In this document: positions 6,720 through 13,325 of the stretch, in pieces
How positions within the stretch are numbered: the stretch's first letter is position 1
Layout of the letters: each line of letters starts with the position of its first letter
Source of the DNA: JBLHKE01 sp047619485
GTDB lineage: Bacteria; Verrucomicrobiota; Verrucomicrobiia; Verrucomicrobiales; DEV007
Assembly (NCBI GenBank): GCA_047619485.1
Contig: JBLHKE010000134.1
Coordinates: 1-13,325 of the forward strand
Length of the DNA stretch: 13,325 nucleotides
Direction: 5' to 3'
Made by a program: the position numbers and the translations under genes
The notes under the pieces: generated by a model
Databases searched by the model: none
Told to the model about the DNA's origin: nothing
What the model saw: the letters and a program-made list of their open reading frames with translations, nothing else

Positions 6720-9700
6720 TTACGGCGCGGGGGTTAGCACCATTTGCACACGGATAAAGCGGCGCAAAGAATCAACCATTTTTTGGGTGTCGCGGAACGT
6801 GAGCGTCTCCGTGCCATCGCCGTGATCAGTCGGATTCCCGACTGGCAATGCGGCTTCTGTCCAGCCAACCAGATCGCTGCCGACCTGGATCGCATACTCG
6901 AGATCTGCCGGACGTCTTTGACGCATAAAAGTGAGTGAGAGGTAGCCGTCTAGCCCGATCGTCTCCACCCCGGCGGTTGGTGTGCCGATTCCGTCTGGCT
7001 TATTCGGATCGAGCGCTAGTCCGTATTCCGCCACGGTGTTCAAGTCATCGCCATCCGCGTCTGCGAGGTCGCCGCTGATAAGTGGATCTGCGAGCTCGCC
7101 AGGAGTGAATACCGACTGTTTCCAGATCGAGAAGAGCGTCGAGAACTCGGTATCGGTGACTCCTGGGCTACCGCCCTCATCGGCGCTGATCGCCCAGTGG
7201 GATGGTTGCTCCCAATTGGTGAACGGATCGGTTGCATCGCGCACGACGAGAGAATAACCCGCCCCGTCAGTCGGCCAGAACCAATCGTCGGCGAAGACAA
7301 ACTCGAGAATATTCTCGCCGACTTCGTCGATGAGTTGGATCTCCTCACCTCCATTACCCAACTGGCCAACATACTCGCCAACGACATTCAAGGTATTGCC
7401 GTAGCGGAGATCGAATGCTGATTGGTTGCTCACAACGAGGATCGATTCGCCCGGCGCCAGCGTGGTTGATGCCAGGAAAGTGAAAGTGATGCCGGTGACA
7501 AATTGCGCACCGCTGATGTCGAGGCTCGACGGGCCGGTGTTGCGCAGCTCCACGAACTCGAAATCTGAGGCGGTCAAGTTCGGGTCGCTGGCGAGTTCGG
7601 AAGCGCTTGGATCAGCTGGATTGAACATCAGCTCGGTGATGCGCAACCATTCCTGCATGTCGGTCGGGTTACCGGTGTAAGCTAGGGTGTCGATAAGGTT
7701 GTCGAGATCGTCGTAGAGTTCGATCGTCTCCCCACGGGCGGAGAGTTGGCCGCCGTAGCCGCTGATGAGGAAGCGTTTCTCATCGCCTTTCGGGCTGGTG
7801 CTACGCGCACGGAACGAGACCGCATCGCGCCCGATGTAGAGTGTCATCCCGGTCGGGATCACGGTGCCGGCAGGAATGGCCATGCGCACCGCGCCGTCGA
7901 GACGCCACCCAGAAATGTCCGTTGCGTAGGAGTTGCTGTGAGAGAGCATGAAGTATTCCTCGTCCTGATTGCCAGAGCTTGGGTTGAACTCGCCCATTGT
8001 GATTTCGACCGGCGCCATAGCCGGCTGCGACATGGGGATCGTTGCGGACTGCTGCGTGTAAATGTAGTCGCGGCGGTCAGTGCCACCGGATTTGTCGAGG
8101 AACTCGTCGATCAGGCGTTGGCTGGCTTGCGCGGCGTTGTTGTTGTTGCCCCATGATCCCCACTTGTTGTAATCGAGATCGGCATCCGATACGACGCCTG
8201 GCGGATCGATCTGTGCCAGCAATTCGTTGACGCGCTGCTCGAGTTTTCCATTCACAGTTCCAGGTGCTTGGAGAATTTTGTCGGCCACCGATTTGATGCG
8301 GCGGTTGTACATCTCTCGAAGCTTTGGTGTGTTGTAGATCAGAGTGTAGAGGCGGTTTGAGCTGCCCGGTGTGAAAGTGTTGGTCGCCCCATTCAGATTG
8401 TCGACGAAGTAGCCAGACTGCCAGTTGCGACCAAAGGAGAGGTCGACGTCCCACGCGATCGGCATCCACTCGCGCGTGCCTTCGGTATCACGGTAGACGT
8501 AGTAGTTTTTGTGCCCGTGGTCCTGGTTGCAATAGATCGCGATGGCCGCGTGGTAGTTCACGGCGGCGGGGATGTTGACGTTGTCGTATCCGTAGCGGAT
8601 TTTCGCATCCGCCGATTGCCCAAGGCCGTTGATAAGAGCTTGCAGATCGGCGCTACCCTCGTCCTTGCGAGTTTTTTTAGCGGCACCCGATGTGGAGTCG
8701 AGGCGGTTGTAAATTTTGTAGAACGAGCCGACCGGATCGAGCCCGTTGCGTTCGAGCAAGCGATCATCACCGTCTTCCACCATGTCGGCGGTGTTGAAAA
8801 ACGCCCCGTTCTGCTGCACACGCACCGCGAACGCGAAATGATAAGGGGCACCGGTGTCGCGTAGAACTTCGTAGGCAAGGGTATTGCGAACCTTGGATTT
8901 GTCCGCCCAGTTGGTGAGCAGGTTGAGGTCTTTCACCTTCCTCTCGCCATCCTTCCACCGGAAACGGTCGCCGGCGTTAAAGTCGAGGTCGTAACTTTTC
9001 TTCGGAAATCCGGAGGTCGATTGCCCGTGCAGATCGGTGAGGATGTTGTCGTAAAATTCTCCTAGAAAATAGACCGAACTACGGGTGCCGCTACGATCGT
9101 TGGCGGCGCTGGGATTGGCCGTGAACCAGTGGAGCACCGGTAGCTGAGATGTCGAGGTCGACGCGTCTTCCGCGATCGTCCCGCAGTACTCCGGCGAATC
9201 GAGCGGGTCGGGGAATGACGGGAAACTGGTAGCGTTGCCCATCGTGTCGGTCGCGACCACCCGCCAGCGCAACATGCCACCGGCGGTGAGCGCGTTGGTG
9301 CTAATAGTTCCAGTGTAAATCCCGTCGCCCGAAACCGCGTCGTCACCACTGCTGTCATCGACCATGGTGACATCGATCTCCGCTCCATACATCACTCGGT
9401 GTTTTAGAATGACGTTGGCCAAGGGTTCCAAGGTCGGCTGGACCTTAGCGGTGATCGGGATGTTGATCGTCGCGCCCCCGCCGCCGCCGCCTTGTACAAT
9501 CTGGAATGAAGTATTGGTACCGTCCGAACCGTCGGCGTCCGCAGGTCCGGTATCGACAACGAAGTCGATCTTGTCGCCGATCGATAGGTTGGCGGCAACA
9601 TTGACGCTCTGGCTATTGCCGTTGGTGATTGCAGAAAAAATCTGCACGCCATCATGGTAGACACGGCCGGTGGTGCCATCGCCGGACGTGCTCCCGTTGT

Positions 9701-11219
9701 TAAAAGAACCGGTGATACGGTAAGCGCCCGCAACATCGCTAACCCAACGGCGCACGACGTAGTGCTCTTGGCCCGGATTGGAATCGTTCGGGTGGACTGC
9801 GGTCGCACCGAGCGACGTCCACGGTGGGTTACCGGTTCCGCTGCCGATCGGGTTGAAATCCCAGATCGATCCGTCCCAATGGTTCGTGTCGCTCCAGGCG
9901 CCAGCAGACGCACCACCGGGAAATTGCGTAAAGTCAGTGCTCTCATCATAGCCTGCCCCGCTGCTGTCGTTGGTGACGTCATGGTAGCCGTAGAACCAGC
10001 CGTCCTGCCCCTGATTGCCCGAAAATTCCGCCGCCGAATCGGCGATCACCATGTTGCCCGTCCCGCCAACATTCGGTGGTGTCAGCGTTTTAGGCACGCC
10101 TGAAATAAGCGGCCCGGGAAAGTTTGATGCATCGCTGTTAGTACCGTCTGGGGTAGGGGTTGTGAAGTAGTTCGTCGATCCGTTGAGCGCGGCGTCGGTC
10201 GACGCGACCAGTTCGGGCGCAATCAACAAATCCGAGCTGCTAGAGCTGGCGTTGAGACCGTGGATTGACAACACGTTGGTTCCGGTGACGAGTGGCGGAT
10301 CGGCGATGACAAAATCTTGGAATTGCAGCGCCTCGGAATCGTTGCGCGTCCCCTGCGCAGTCGATTCCCAATCGAGCACCGTCGACGAAGGCGCGTTGGA
10401 GGCTGCGACGGATTCGGGCTGGCCGTTGAGATACGCGACGAAACCGTCCTCGAACTTCATTTTGAGTATCAGCCCCTGGATGGCTGATGGGTCAGCGATA
10501 TTAAATTCGTAGCGCACGTAGATCGTCGGGTGGTTTCCGTCCATCAGCGATTCGACATCGGTTAAGATCAGTGGGTCGTATGCGTCTGGCTCGACGCGGG
10601 CATAGCCGATGCCGAGCGAGCCGGCGGTCCATGAAGCGTCATTGAACCCCGTGGCGATCCACGGATTGGGGTTCAATCCATCATCGACATCGTCGCTATC
10701 ATCCGAAGGGACTTTGTAGCGCAAGCCATCACCATGTTCGAGTAACACGCTGGTGCCGCCGGACATCCCGAGCCCGTATGAGACGTCAGTGATCTGCGCA
10801 GGGTAACTGGCGCCGTAGTCGTGTTCCACCGTCGTCCCGTCGGGGCGCACCAGCGCCAGGTGATCACCACTCGCGGAGAGCTTGAAATTGGTGTGGAGTT
10901 CGTTGGCTGGATCACGTCGATTTTTGTTCGATGCGAAGATGACGATGAACTGCCCACCGTTGAGAGTCACACCCGGGATCTGCCATTTGGTTAGCAAGGC
11001 AGCATCATCAGTCAAATACCAGCCGTCGAGATCGATCGGGGTCGTGCCGGAATTGAAGAGTTCCAACCAGTCCGAGGTATTTCCGTCTTCATCGGTCAGC
11101 GCATCCTGGTTGGACGCCATGAATTCGGATATATAAATTGTCTGGGAAACGGCGACCGTGGCGGAACTGAAAACTAGGCACAGCAGTAGCCTGAGAACGG
11201 GGAAGGGGAATTGGACCAT
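6720..11219 (-). CDS. Secreted lamin-tail/CotH kinase family protein with inserted FSG-QGQ module
   Basis: ATG at 11219 gives a signal peptide (MVQFPFPVLRLLLCLVF, cleavage near AVSQ); a GTG at 11255 is possible but adds 12 polar residues. The mature protein has 1,470 or so residues. An LTD domain at ~27-150 (ISEFMASNQDAL, DWLELFNSG, LDGWYLTDD) is followed by a beta-sandwich region at ~165-350, module copy C at ~388-577 ending in six glycines, an Ig-like region at ~580-690, and a CotH kinase domain at ~695-1040 with GHKNYYVYRDTEG and WDVDLSFG (D924 and D926, matching the conserved CotH acidic residues). Two more LTD regions follow at ~1070-1165 and ~1190-1350, then a verrucomicrobial-type C-terminus (DADGDDLNTVAEYGLALDP). 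Bacillus CotH phosphorylates spore coat proteins; here an extracellular kinase role is inferred from family only, and the substrate is unknown. The gene stops with TAA. Confidence 0.9.
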   Translation of the reverse strand: MVQFPFPVLRLLLCLVFSSATVAVSQTIYISEFMASNQDALTDEDGNTSDWLELFNSGTTPIDLDGWYLTDDAALLTKWQIPGVTLNGGQFIVIFASNKNRRDPANELHTNFKLSASGDHLALVRPDGTTVEHDYGASYPAQITDVSYGLGMSGGTSVLLEHGDGLRYKVPSDDSDDVDDGLNPNPWIATGFNDASWTAGSLGIGYARVEPDAYDPLILTDVESLMDGNHPTIYVRYEFNIADPSAIQGLILKMKFEDGFVAYLNGQPESVAASNAPSSTVLDWESTAQGTRNDSEALQFQDFVIADPPLVTGTNVLSIHGLNASSSSSDLLIAPELVASTDAALNGSTNYFTTPTPDGTNSDASNFPGPLISGVPKTLTPPNVGGTGNMVIADSAAEFSGNQGQDGWFYGYHDVTNDSSGAGYDESTDFTQFPGGASAGAWSDTNHWDGSIWDFNPIGSGTGNPPWTSLGATAVHPNDSNPGQEHYVVRRWVSDVAGAYRITGSFNNGSTSGDGTTGRVYHDGVQIFSAITNGNSQSVNVAANLSIGDKIDFVVDTGPADADGSDGTNTSFQIVQGGGGGGATINIPITAKVQPTLEPLANVILKHRVMYGAEIDVTMVDDSSGDDAVSGDGIYTGTISTNALTAGGMLRWRVVATDTMGNATSFPSFPDPLDSPEYCGTIAEDASTSTSQLPVLHWFTANPSAANDRSGTRSSVYFLGEFYDNILTDLHGQSTSGFPKKSYDLDFNAGDRFRWKDGERKVKDLNLLTNWADKSKVRNTLAYEVLRDTGAPYHFAFAVRVQQNGAFFNTADMVEDGDDRLLERNGLDPVGSFYKIYNRLDSTSGAAKKTRKDEGSADLQALINGLGQSADAKIRYGYDNVNIPAAVNYHAAIAIYCNQDHGHKNYYVYRDTEGTREWMPIAWDVDLSFGRNWQSGYFVDNLNGATNTFTPGSSNRLYTLIYNTPKLREMYNRRIKSVADKILQAPGTVNGKLEQRVNELLAQIDPPGVVSDADLDYNKWGSWGNNNNAAQASQRLIDEFLDKSGGTDRRDYIYTQQSATIPMSQPAMAPVEITMGEFNPSSGNQDEEYFMLSHSNSYATDISGWRLDGAVRMAIPAGTVIPTGMTLYIGRDAVSFRARSTSPKGDEKRFLISGYGGQLSARGETIELYDDLDNLIDTLAYTGNPTDMQEWLRITELMFNPADPSASELASDPNLTASDFEFVELRNTGPSSLDISGAQFVTGITFTFLASTTLAPGESILVVSNQSAFDLRYGNTLNVVGEYVGQLGNGGEEIQLIDEVGENILEFVFADDWFWPTDGAGYSLVVRDATDPFTNWEQPSHWAISADEGGSPGVTDTEFSTLFSIWKQSVFTPGELADPLISGDLADADGDDLNTVAEYGLALDPNKPDGIGTPTAGVETIGLDGYLSLTFMRQRRPADLEYAIQVGSDLVGWTEAALPVGNPTDHGDGTETLTFRDTQKMVDSLRRFIRVQMVLTPAP
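9491..10056 (-). repeat. FSG-QGQ module, copy C (inserted in CotH protein)
   Basis: Landmarks are EFSGNQGQDGWFYGYHD, DFTQFPGG, GAWSDTNHW, WDFNPIG, PPWT, VHPND, VVRRW, SGDGTTGR and TGPADADGSDGT, followed by a six-glycine linker. Copies C and D are also alike in DNA: across about 70 bases (6379-6449 against 9848-9918) roughly four of five bases match by eye, pointing to a duplication rather than convergence. Confidence 0.85.
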
Positions 11220-11272
11220 GGGGGCGGAGAGTTTGGAAGGCTCGGATGTTAACACTCGCCCGGAATGCAGAA

Positions 11273-11302
11273 ACGCGCCACTCCGCTACCGGAGTGGCGC
11301 GT
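11273..11302 (-). terminator. Perfect 13-bp hairpin, likely terminator
   Basis: ACGCGCCACTCCG (11273-11285) is an exact inverted repeat of CGGAGTGGCGCGT (11290-11302) around a four-base loop. It starts 22 bases past the TAG of the upstream gene (11327-11325) and precedes the CotH-protein start. On the minus strand it is followed by TTCTGC, so the U tract is poor; stem strength is the main support. The hairpin suggests the two genes are separately transcribed or attenuated between them. Confidence 0.7.
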
Positions 11303-11324
11303 GGCCACAAATTTATCGGACGAA

Positions 11325-13325
11325 CTACTGGTTGGTCACATCCCGCACGCGAACGAACAGGCGTGGCGGAAGCGGGTCACCCAGCTGGATCGTATATGAA
11401 CTCTCCGGCCCAACGGCGTCGAAGTCCTCGACATCCTCGAGCCAGGTGCCCTGGATATCGGTGTTGAAATCCACTCCATAAATACGACCTGCCGCGGACG
11501 GCCATGTGACGGTGACCGTGCGGTTGATTTCATCGAGTTCGACAGCGGTGATCTGGAAATTACCAGAGGCTACGGGAGCAAATGGGGTTCCATCCGGCTG
11601 CAGCGGATTCGGCGGGATGTAACCGTCGATGCGCAACCAGAATGCTGAACCGTCAGCACCGTCGGTCGTGTCTCCATCTGGTCCGACCGGAGATAGCGCC
11701 AGATCAACGACGTCGCCCGGGTTGACGTTCGCGAACCAGGTGCGGGTAACCCCTGTTCCATCATTTACTCCGAGGGTATCGACCTGCACACCGTTGATGT
11801 GGAGCGAACCGGTAACGCCCGGACCGTTCAAGTTGGTTTTCCGAACATGCCAGGTCAGACCCAGCGGGGTAGTCGCCGTAAGCTCACTGGTATCCCAGCG
11901 GCGGATCGGCCAGTGCTCGTCTGTATTGTTAGTCCCGTTCGGGTGAGCAGCTTCTCGCCCGATCTCGGTCCACGGCGCACCGGCGGTTACCAGATCCCAG
12001 CGGCCGTTGTTCCACTGTTGAGTGTCGACCACGTGAGGTCCCATGTCAGATCCACCGACAAACGGGGTGAAGTCCGATGTCGGATCGTAGTCGAGCTGCG
12101 CCGGGTTCGGTCCAAGATTTCGGTATCCGTTGGTCCAGCCCATTTGTCCTTGGATCCCCGAGAAGTCCTCAAACGAATCAGCCAGCAGGGTGCCGGGATT
12201 GCTCCCAGCATCGAGCGGATCAAAACCGCGAGCGATCTCTTCGCCGTCGCTGTAGGTATCGTCGTCCGAGTCAGAATCGTTCGGACTCGTGCCCTCATCG
12301 AATTCGCGCCCATCGCTCAAGCCGTCGTCGTCCGAGTCGGCGACGGTCGGGTTCGTCGCCTCGCCGCGGGTGCCATCGATTTCGTCTTTGTCATCGATGC
12401 CGTCGCCATCCGAGTCTGCATCGGTCGGGCTGGTGCCGGTGGCATTCGCATCGACAAAATTACCGTCGTTGGTCTCCACTCCGTCCAGCAGGCCGTCGTC
12501 GTCGCTGTCATTGTCATTAGGGTTGGTGCCGCGCTCGAACTCCTCGAGATCCGGCGAACCATCGACGTCCTTGTCAGCGCCACCGCGGCCATTCAGCTGG
12601 GTCAAGTCATCAGGGAAGAACTGATTTTCCCACACATCAGGCAGATCGTCCGCGTCGGTATCCTCGCCGGTCGCCGGGACGAATGGATCTCCGTTTGGTT
12701 GGGTCGGGTTTGCTCCGATTCGTGTGCTGATCCGCAGCCAGTTCGTGGAAGAATCCGCAGCATCTCCCCGATCCACCGTGCCGACCGGCGTATGCGTCAG
12801 GTCAATTCTCGTCCCCGGGAGCAGGTTGGCATAGACGACCCGGTAGGAGCCGGCGGCGTCGTTTCCAGCGATCGTGTTGGCGTCTATCACATTTCCGTTC
12901 ACGTGGATCGACCCGCTCACACCATTACCGTTGAGGTTATTTTTGCGGACGTGCCACATCATTGCAACCGGGGTGACCGTGGTCAGTTCGGTGGCATTCC
13001 AGCGGCGGATGGTCCAATGCTCACCGCCGCCGCTGTTCGGGTGGGTTTCGGTCGCCGCGAGATACGTCCAGGGCGCCGCCCCAGCCGTGTTCAGATCCCA
13101 TGCTGCGCCAGACCATTGCTGCGCCGTTCCGTCCCAGGCGCCACCAGTAGAACCACCCGCAAACGAGATGAAATCCGAACCCGGATTGTAGTTTTCAGCA
13201 CCGCCATCGGCCGTGTAGTTGCGGTAGCCGTAGTTCCAATCGTTCATTCCTTGTTCGCCGGAAAATTCAGTCTCGGAGTTTCCGACCAGAGCGGTTTCCG
13301 GCGAATAGTCGATGTCATTCGGATC
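11325..13325 (-). CDS. Secreted thrombospondin type-3 repeat protein with two FSG-QGQ modules, 5' end outside window
   Basis: The frame is open from the right edge (first codon 13325-13323, beginning DPNDIDYSPE) to TAG at 11327-11325, so 666 C-terminal residues are seen. An inner ATG at 13247 falls inside the module's conserved QGM-NDW motif and is not a real start. In window numbering: module copy A at ~14-216 with tail NPTQPNGDPFVP; an acidic array at ~222-373 with TSP3-type calcium loops (DSDDDGLLDG, DSDGDGIDD, DSDDDGLSDG, DSDDDTYSDG); module copy B at ~380-585 with tail NPLQPDGTPFAP; and a C-terminal beta-rich segment ending RLFVRVRDV, a style common at the ends of verrucomicrobial surface proteins. 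There is no PEP-CTERM tail. TSP3 arrays bind calcium and act as stiff spacers. Role likely adhesion or substrate binding outside the cell, by inference. Confidence 0.83.
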   Translation of the reverse strand, partial: DPNDIDYSPETALVGNSETEFSGEQGMNDWNYGYRNYTADGGAENYNPGSDFISFAGGSTGGAWDGTAQQWSGAAWDLNTAGAAPWTYLAATETHPNSGGGEHWTIRRWNATELTTVTPVAMMWHVRKNNLNGNGVSGSIHVNGNVIDANTIAGNDAAGSYRVVYANLLPGTRIDLTHTPVGTVDRGDAADSSTNWLRISTRIGANPTQPNGDPFVPATGEDTDADDLPDVWENQFFPDDLTQLNGRGGADKDVDGSPDLEEFERGTNPNDNDSDDDGLLDGVETNDGNFVDANATGTSPTDADSDGDGIDDKDEIDGTRGEATNPTVADSDDDGLSDGREFDEGTSPNDSDSDDDTYSDGEEIARGFDPLDAGSNPGTLLADSFEDFSGIQGQMGWTNGYRNLGPNPAQLDYDPTSDFTPFVGGSDMGPHVVDTQQWNNGRWDLVTAGAPWTEIGREAAHPNGTNNTDEHWPIRRWDTSELTATTPLGLTWHVRKTNLNGPGVTGSLHINGVQVDTLGVNDGTGVTRTWFANVNPGDVVDLALSPVGPDGDTTDGADGSAFWLRIDGYIPPNPLQPDGTPFAPVASGNFQITAVELDEINRTVTVTWPSAAGRIYGVDFNTDIQGTWLEDVEDFDAVGPESSYTIQLGDPLPPRLFVRVRDVTNQ
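11571..12189 (-). repeat. FSG-QGQ module, copy B (TSP3 protein, C-terminal)
   Basis: Landmarks are DFSGIQGQMGWTNGYRN, DFTPFVGG, the WDLVTAGAPWT block, HPNGTNN, HWPIRRW, LTWHVRKTNLNGPGVTGS and a closing NPLQPDGTPFAP tail. It pairs with copy A (shared WHVRK-NLNG and NP-QP-G-PF tail) more closely than with copies C and D. Confidence 0.82.
12206..12662 (-). repeat. Thrombospondin type-3 calcium-binding repeat array
   Basis: The encoded stretch begins DTDADDLPDVWE and carries four clear DSDxDGxxDG-type loops plus a diverged unit (DKDVDGSPDLEEFERGTNP). Units are joined by GTNPNDN, GTSPTDA, ATNPTVA and GTSPNDS linkers. At DNA level it appears as recurring GTCGTCGTCCGAGTC-like blocks. Each loop should bind calcium; the array probably serves as a rigid spacer between modules A and B. 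Confidence 0.85.
12676..13286 (-). repeat. FSG-QGQ module, copy A (TSP3 protein, N-terminal of visible part)
   Basis: Landmarks are EFSGEQGMNDWNYGYRN, DFISFAGG, GAWDGTAQQW, WDLNTAGAAPWT, THPNSGG, HWTIRRW, MWHVRKNNLNGNGVSGS and the tail NPTQPNGDPFVP. The QGQ-GW signature is slightly changed to QGM-NDW. The match to copy B over the whole length, including the tail, shows an internal duplication in this gene. Confidence 0.82.

Noticed and set aside
7746..8156. Plus-strand 136-codon open frame
   Set aside because: Lies opposite the second LTD region of the CotH protein; typical shadow frame in GC-rich DNA.
12206..12662. Repeated GTCGTC-rich DNA as a CRISPR or satellite array
   Set aside because: The period and sequence follow the Asp-rich TSP3 codons in the minus frame; there are no constant repeats with unique spacers.
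1..13325. Defence island, phage or mobile element
   Set aside because: No nuclease, integrase, transposase, toxin or phage structural gene, and no terminal inverted repeats or tRNA were found.

Overview
The window looks like a piece of a Verrucomicrobiota chromosome (possibly another member of the PVC group). The proteins are large, secreted and built from many domains: lamin-tail (LTD) plus CotH kinase, FG-GAP/ASPIC-UnbV, thrombospondin type-3 calcium loops, a PEP-CTERM sorting signal, and a PQQ-type sugar dehydrogenase with a long C-terminal extension. None of the four visible start codons has a convincing Shine-Dalgarno sequence, which is common in that phylum. No rRNA, tRNA, transposase, integrase or CRISPR array was found. 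The assignment rests on architecture only.

All genes lie on the minus strand, so transcription runs from high to low coordinates. In that order: (i) 13325-11325, the C-terminal 666 residues of a secreted protein with two copies of a ~190-residue module on either side of a calcium-binding repeat array; (ii) a perfect 13-bp hairpin at 11273-11302; (iii) 11219-6720, a 1499-residue LTD/CotH-kinase protein carrying a third copy of the module; (iv) 6656-5940, a 238-residue PEP-CTERM protein that is essentially one more copy of the module plus a sorting tail; (v) a hairpin at 5882-5909; (vi) 5843-2121, a lipoprotein with a seven-blade FG-GAP propeller, ASPIC/UnbV, thioredoxin and TPR regions, split by one in-frame UGA at 4052-4050; (vii) a ~500-base, partly AT-rich gap; (viii) 1622-1, a PQQ-dependent sugar dehydrogenase cut by the left edge.

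Every protein with a visible N-terminus has a signal peptide or lipobox, so the locus encodes envelope or extracellular functions. The two most notable observations are the shared module (motif FSGxQGQxGW...HPN...RRW), which I do not recognise as a named family and which occurs four times in three neighbouring genes, and the UGA that separates blade six from blade seven of one propeller while the frame stays open for about 640 further codons. A working inference is that the module is a shared surface-recognition domain linking the CotH-type kinase, the PEP-CTERM protein and the repeat protein to a common ligand or structure. The sequence does not prove this.
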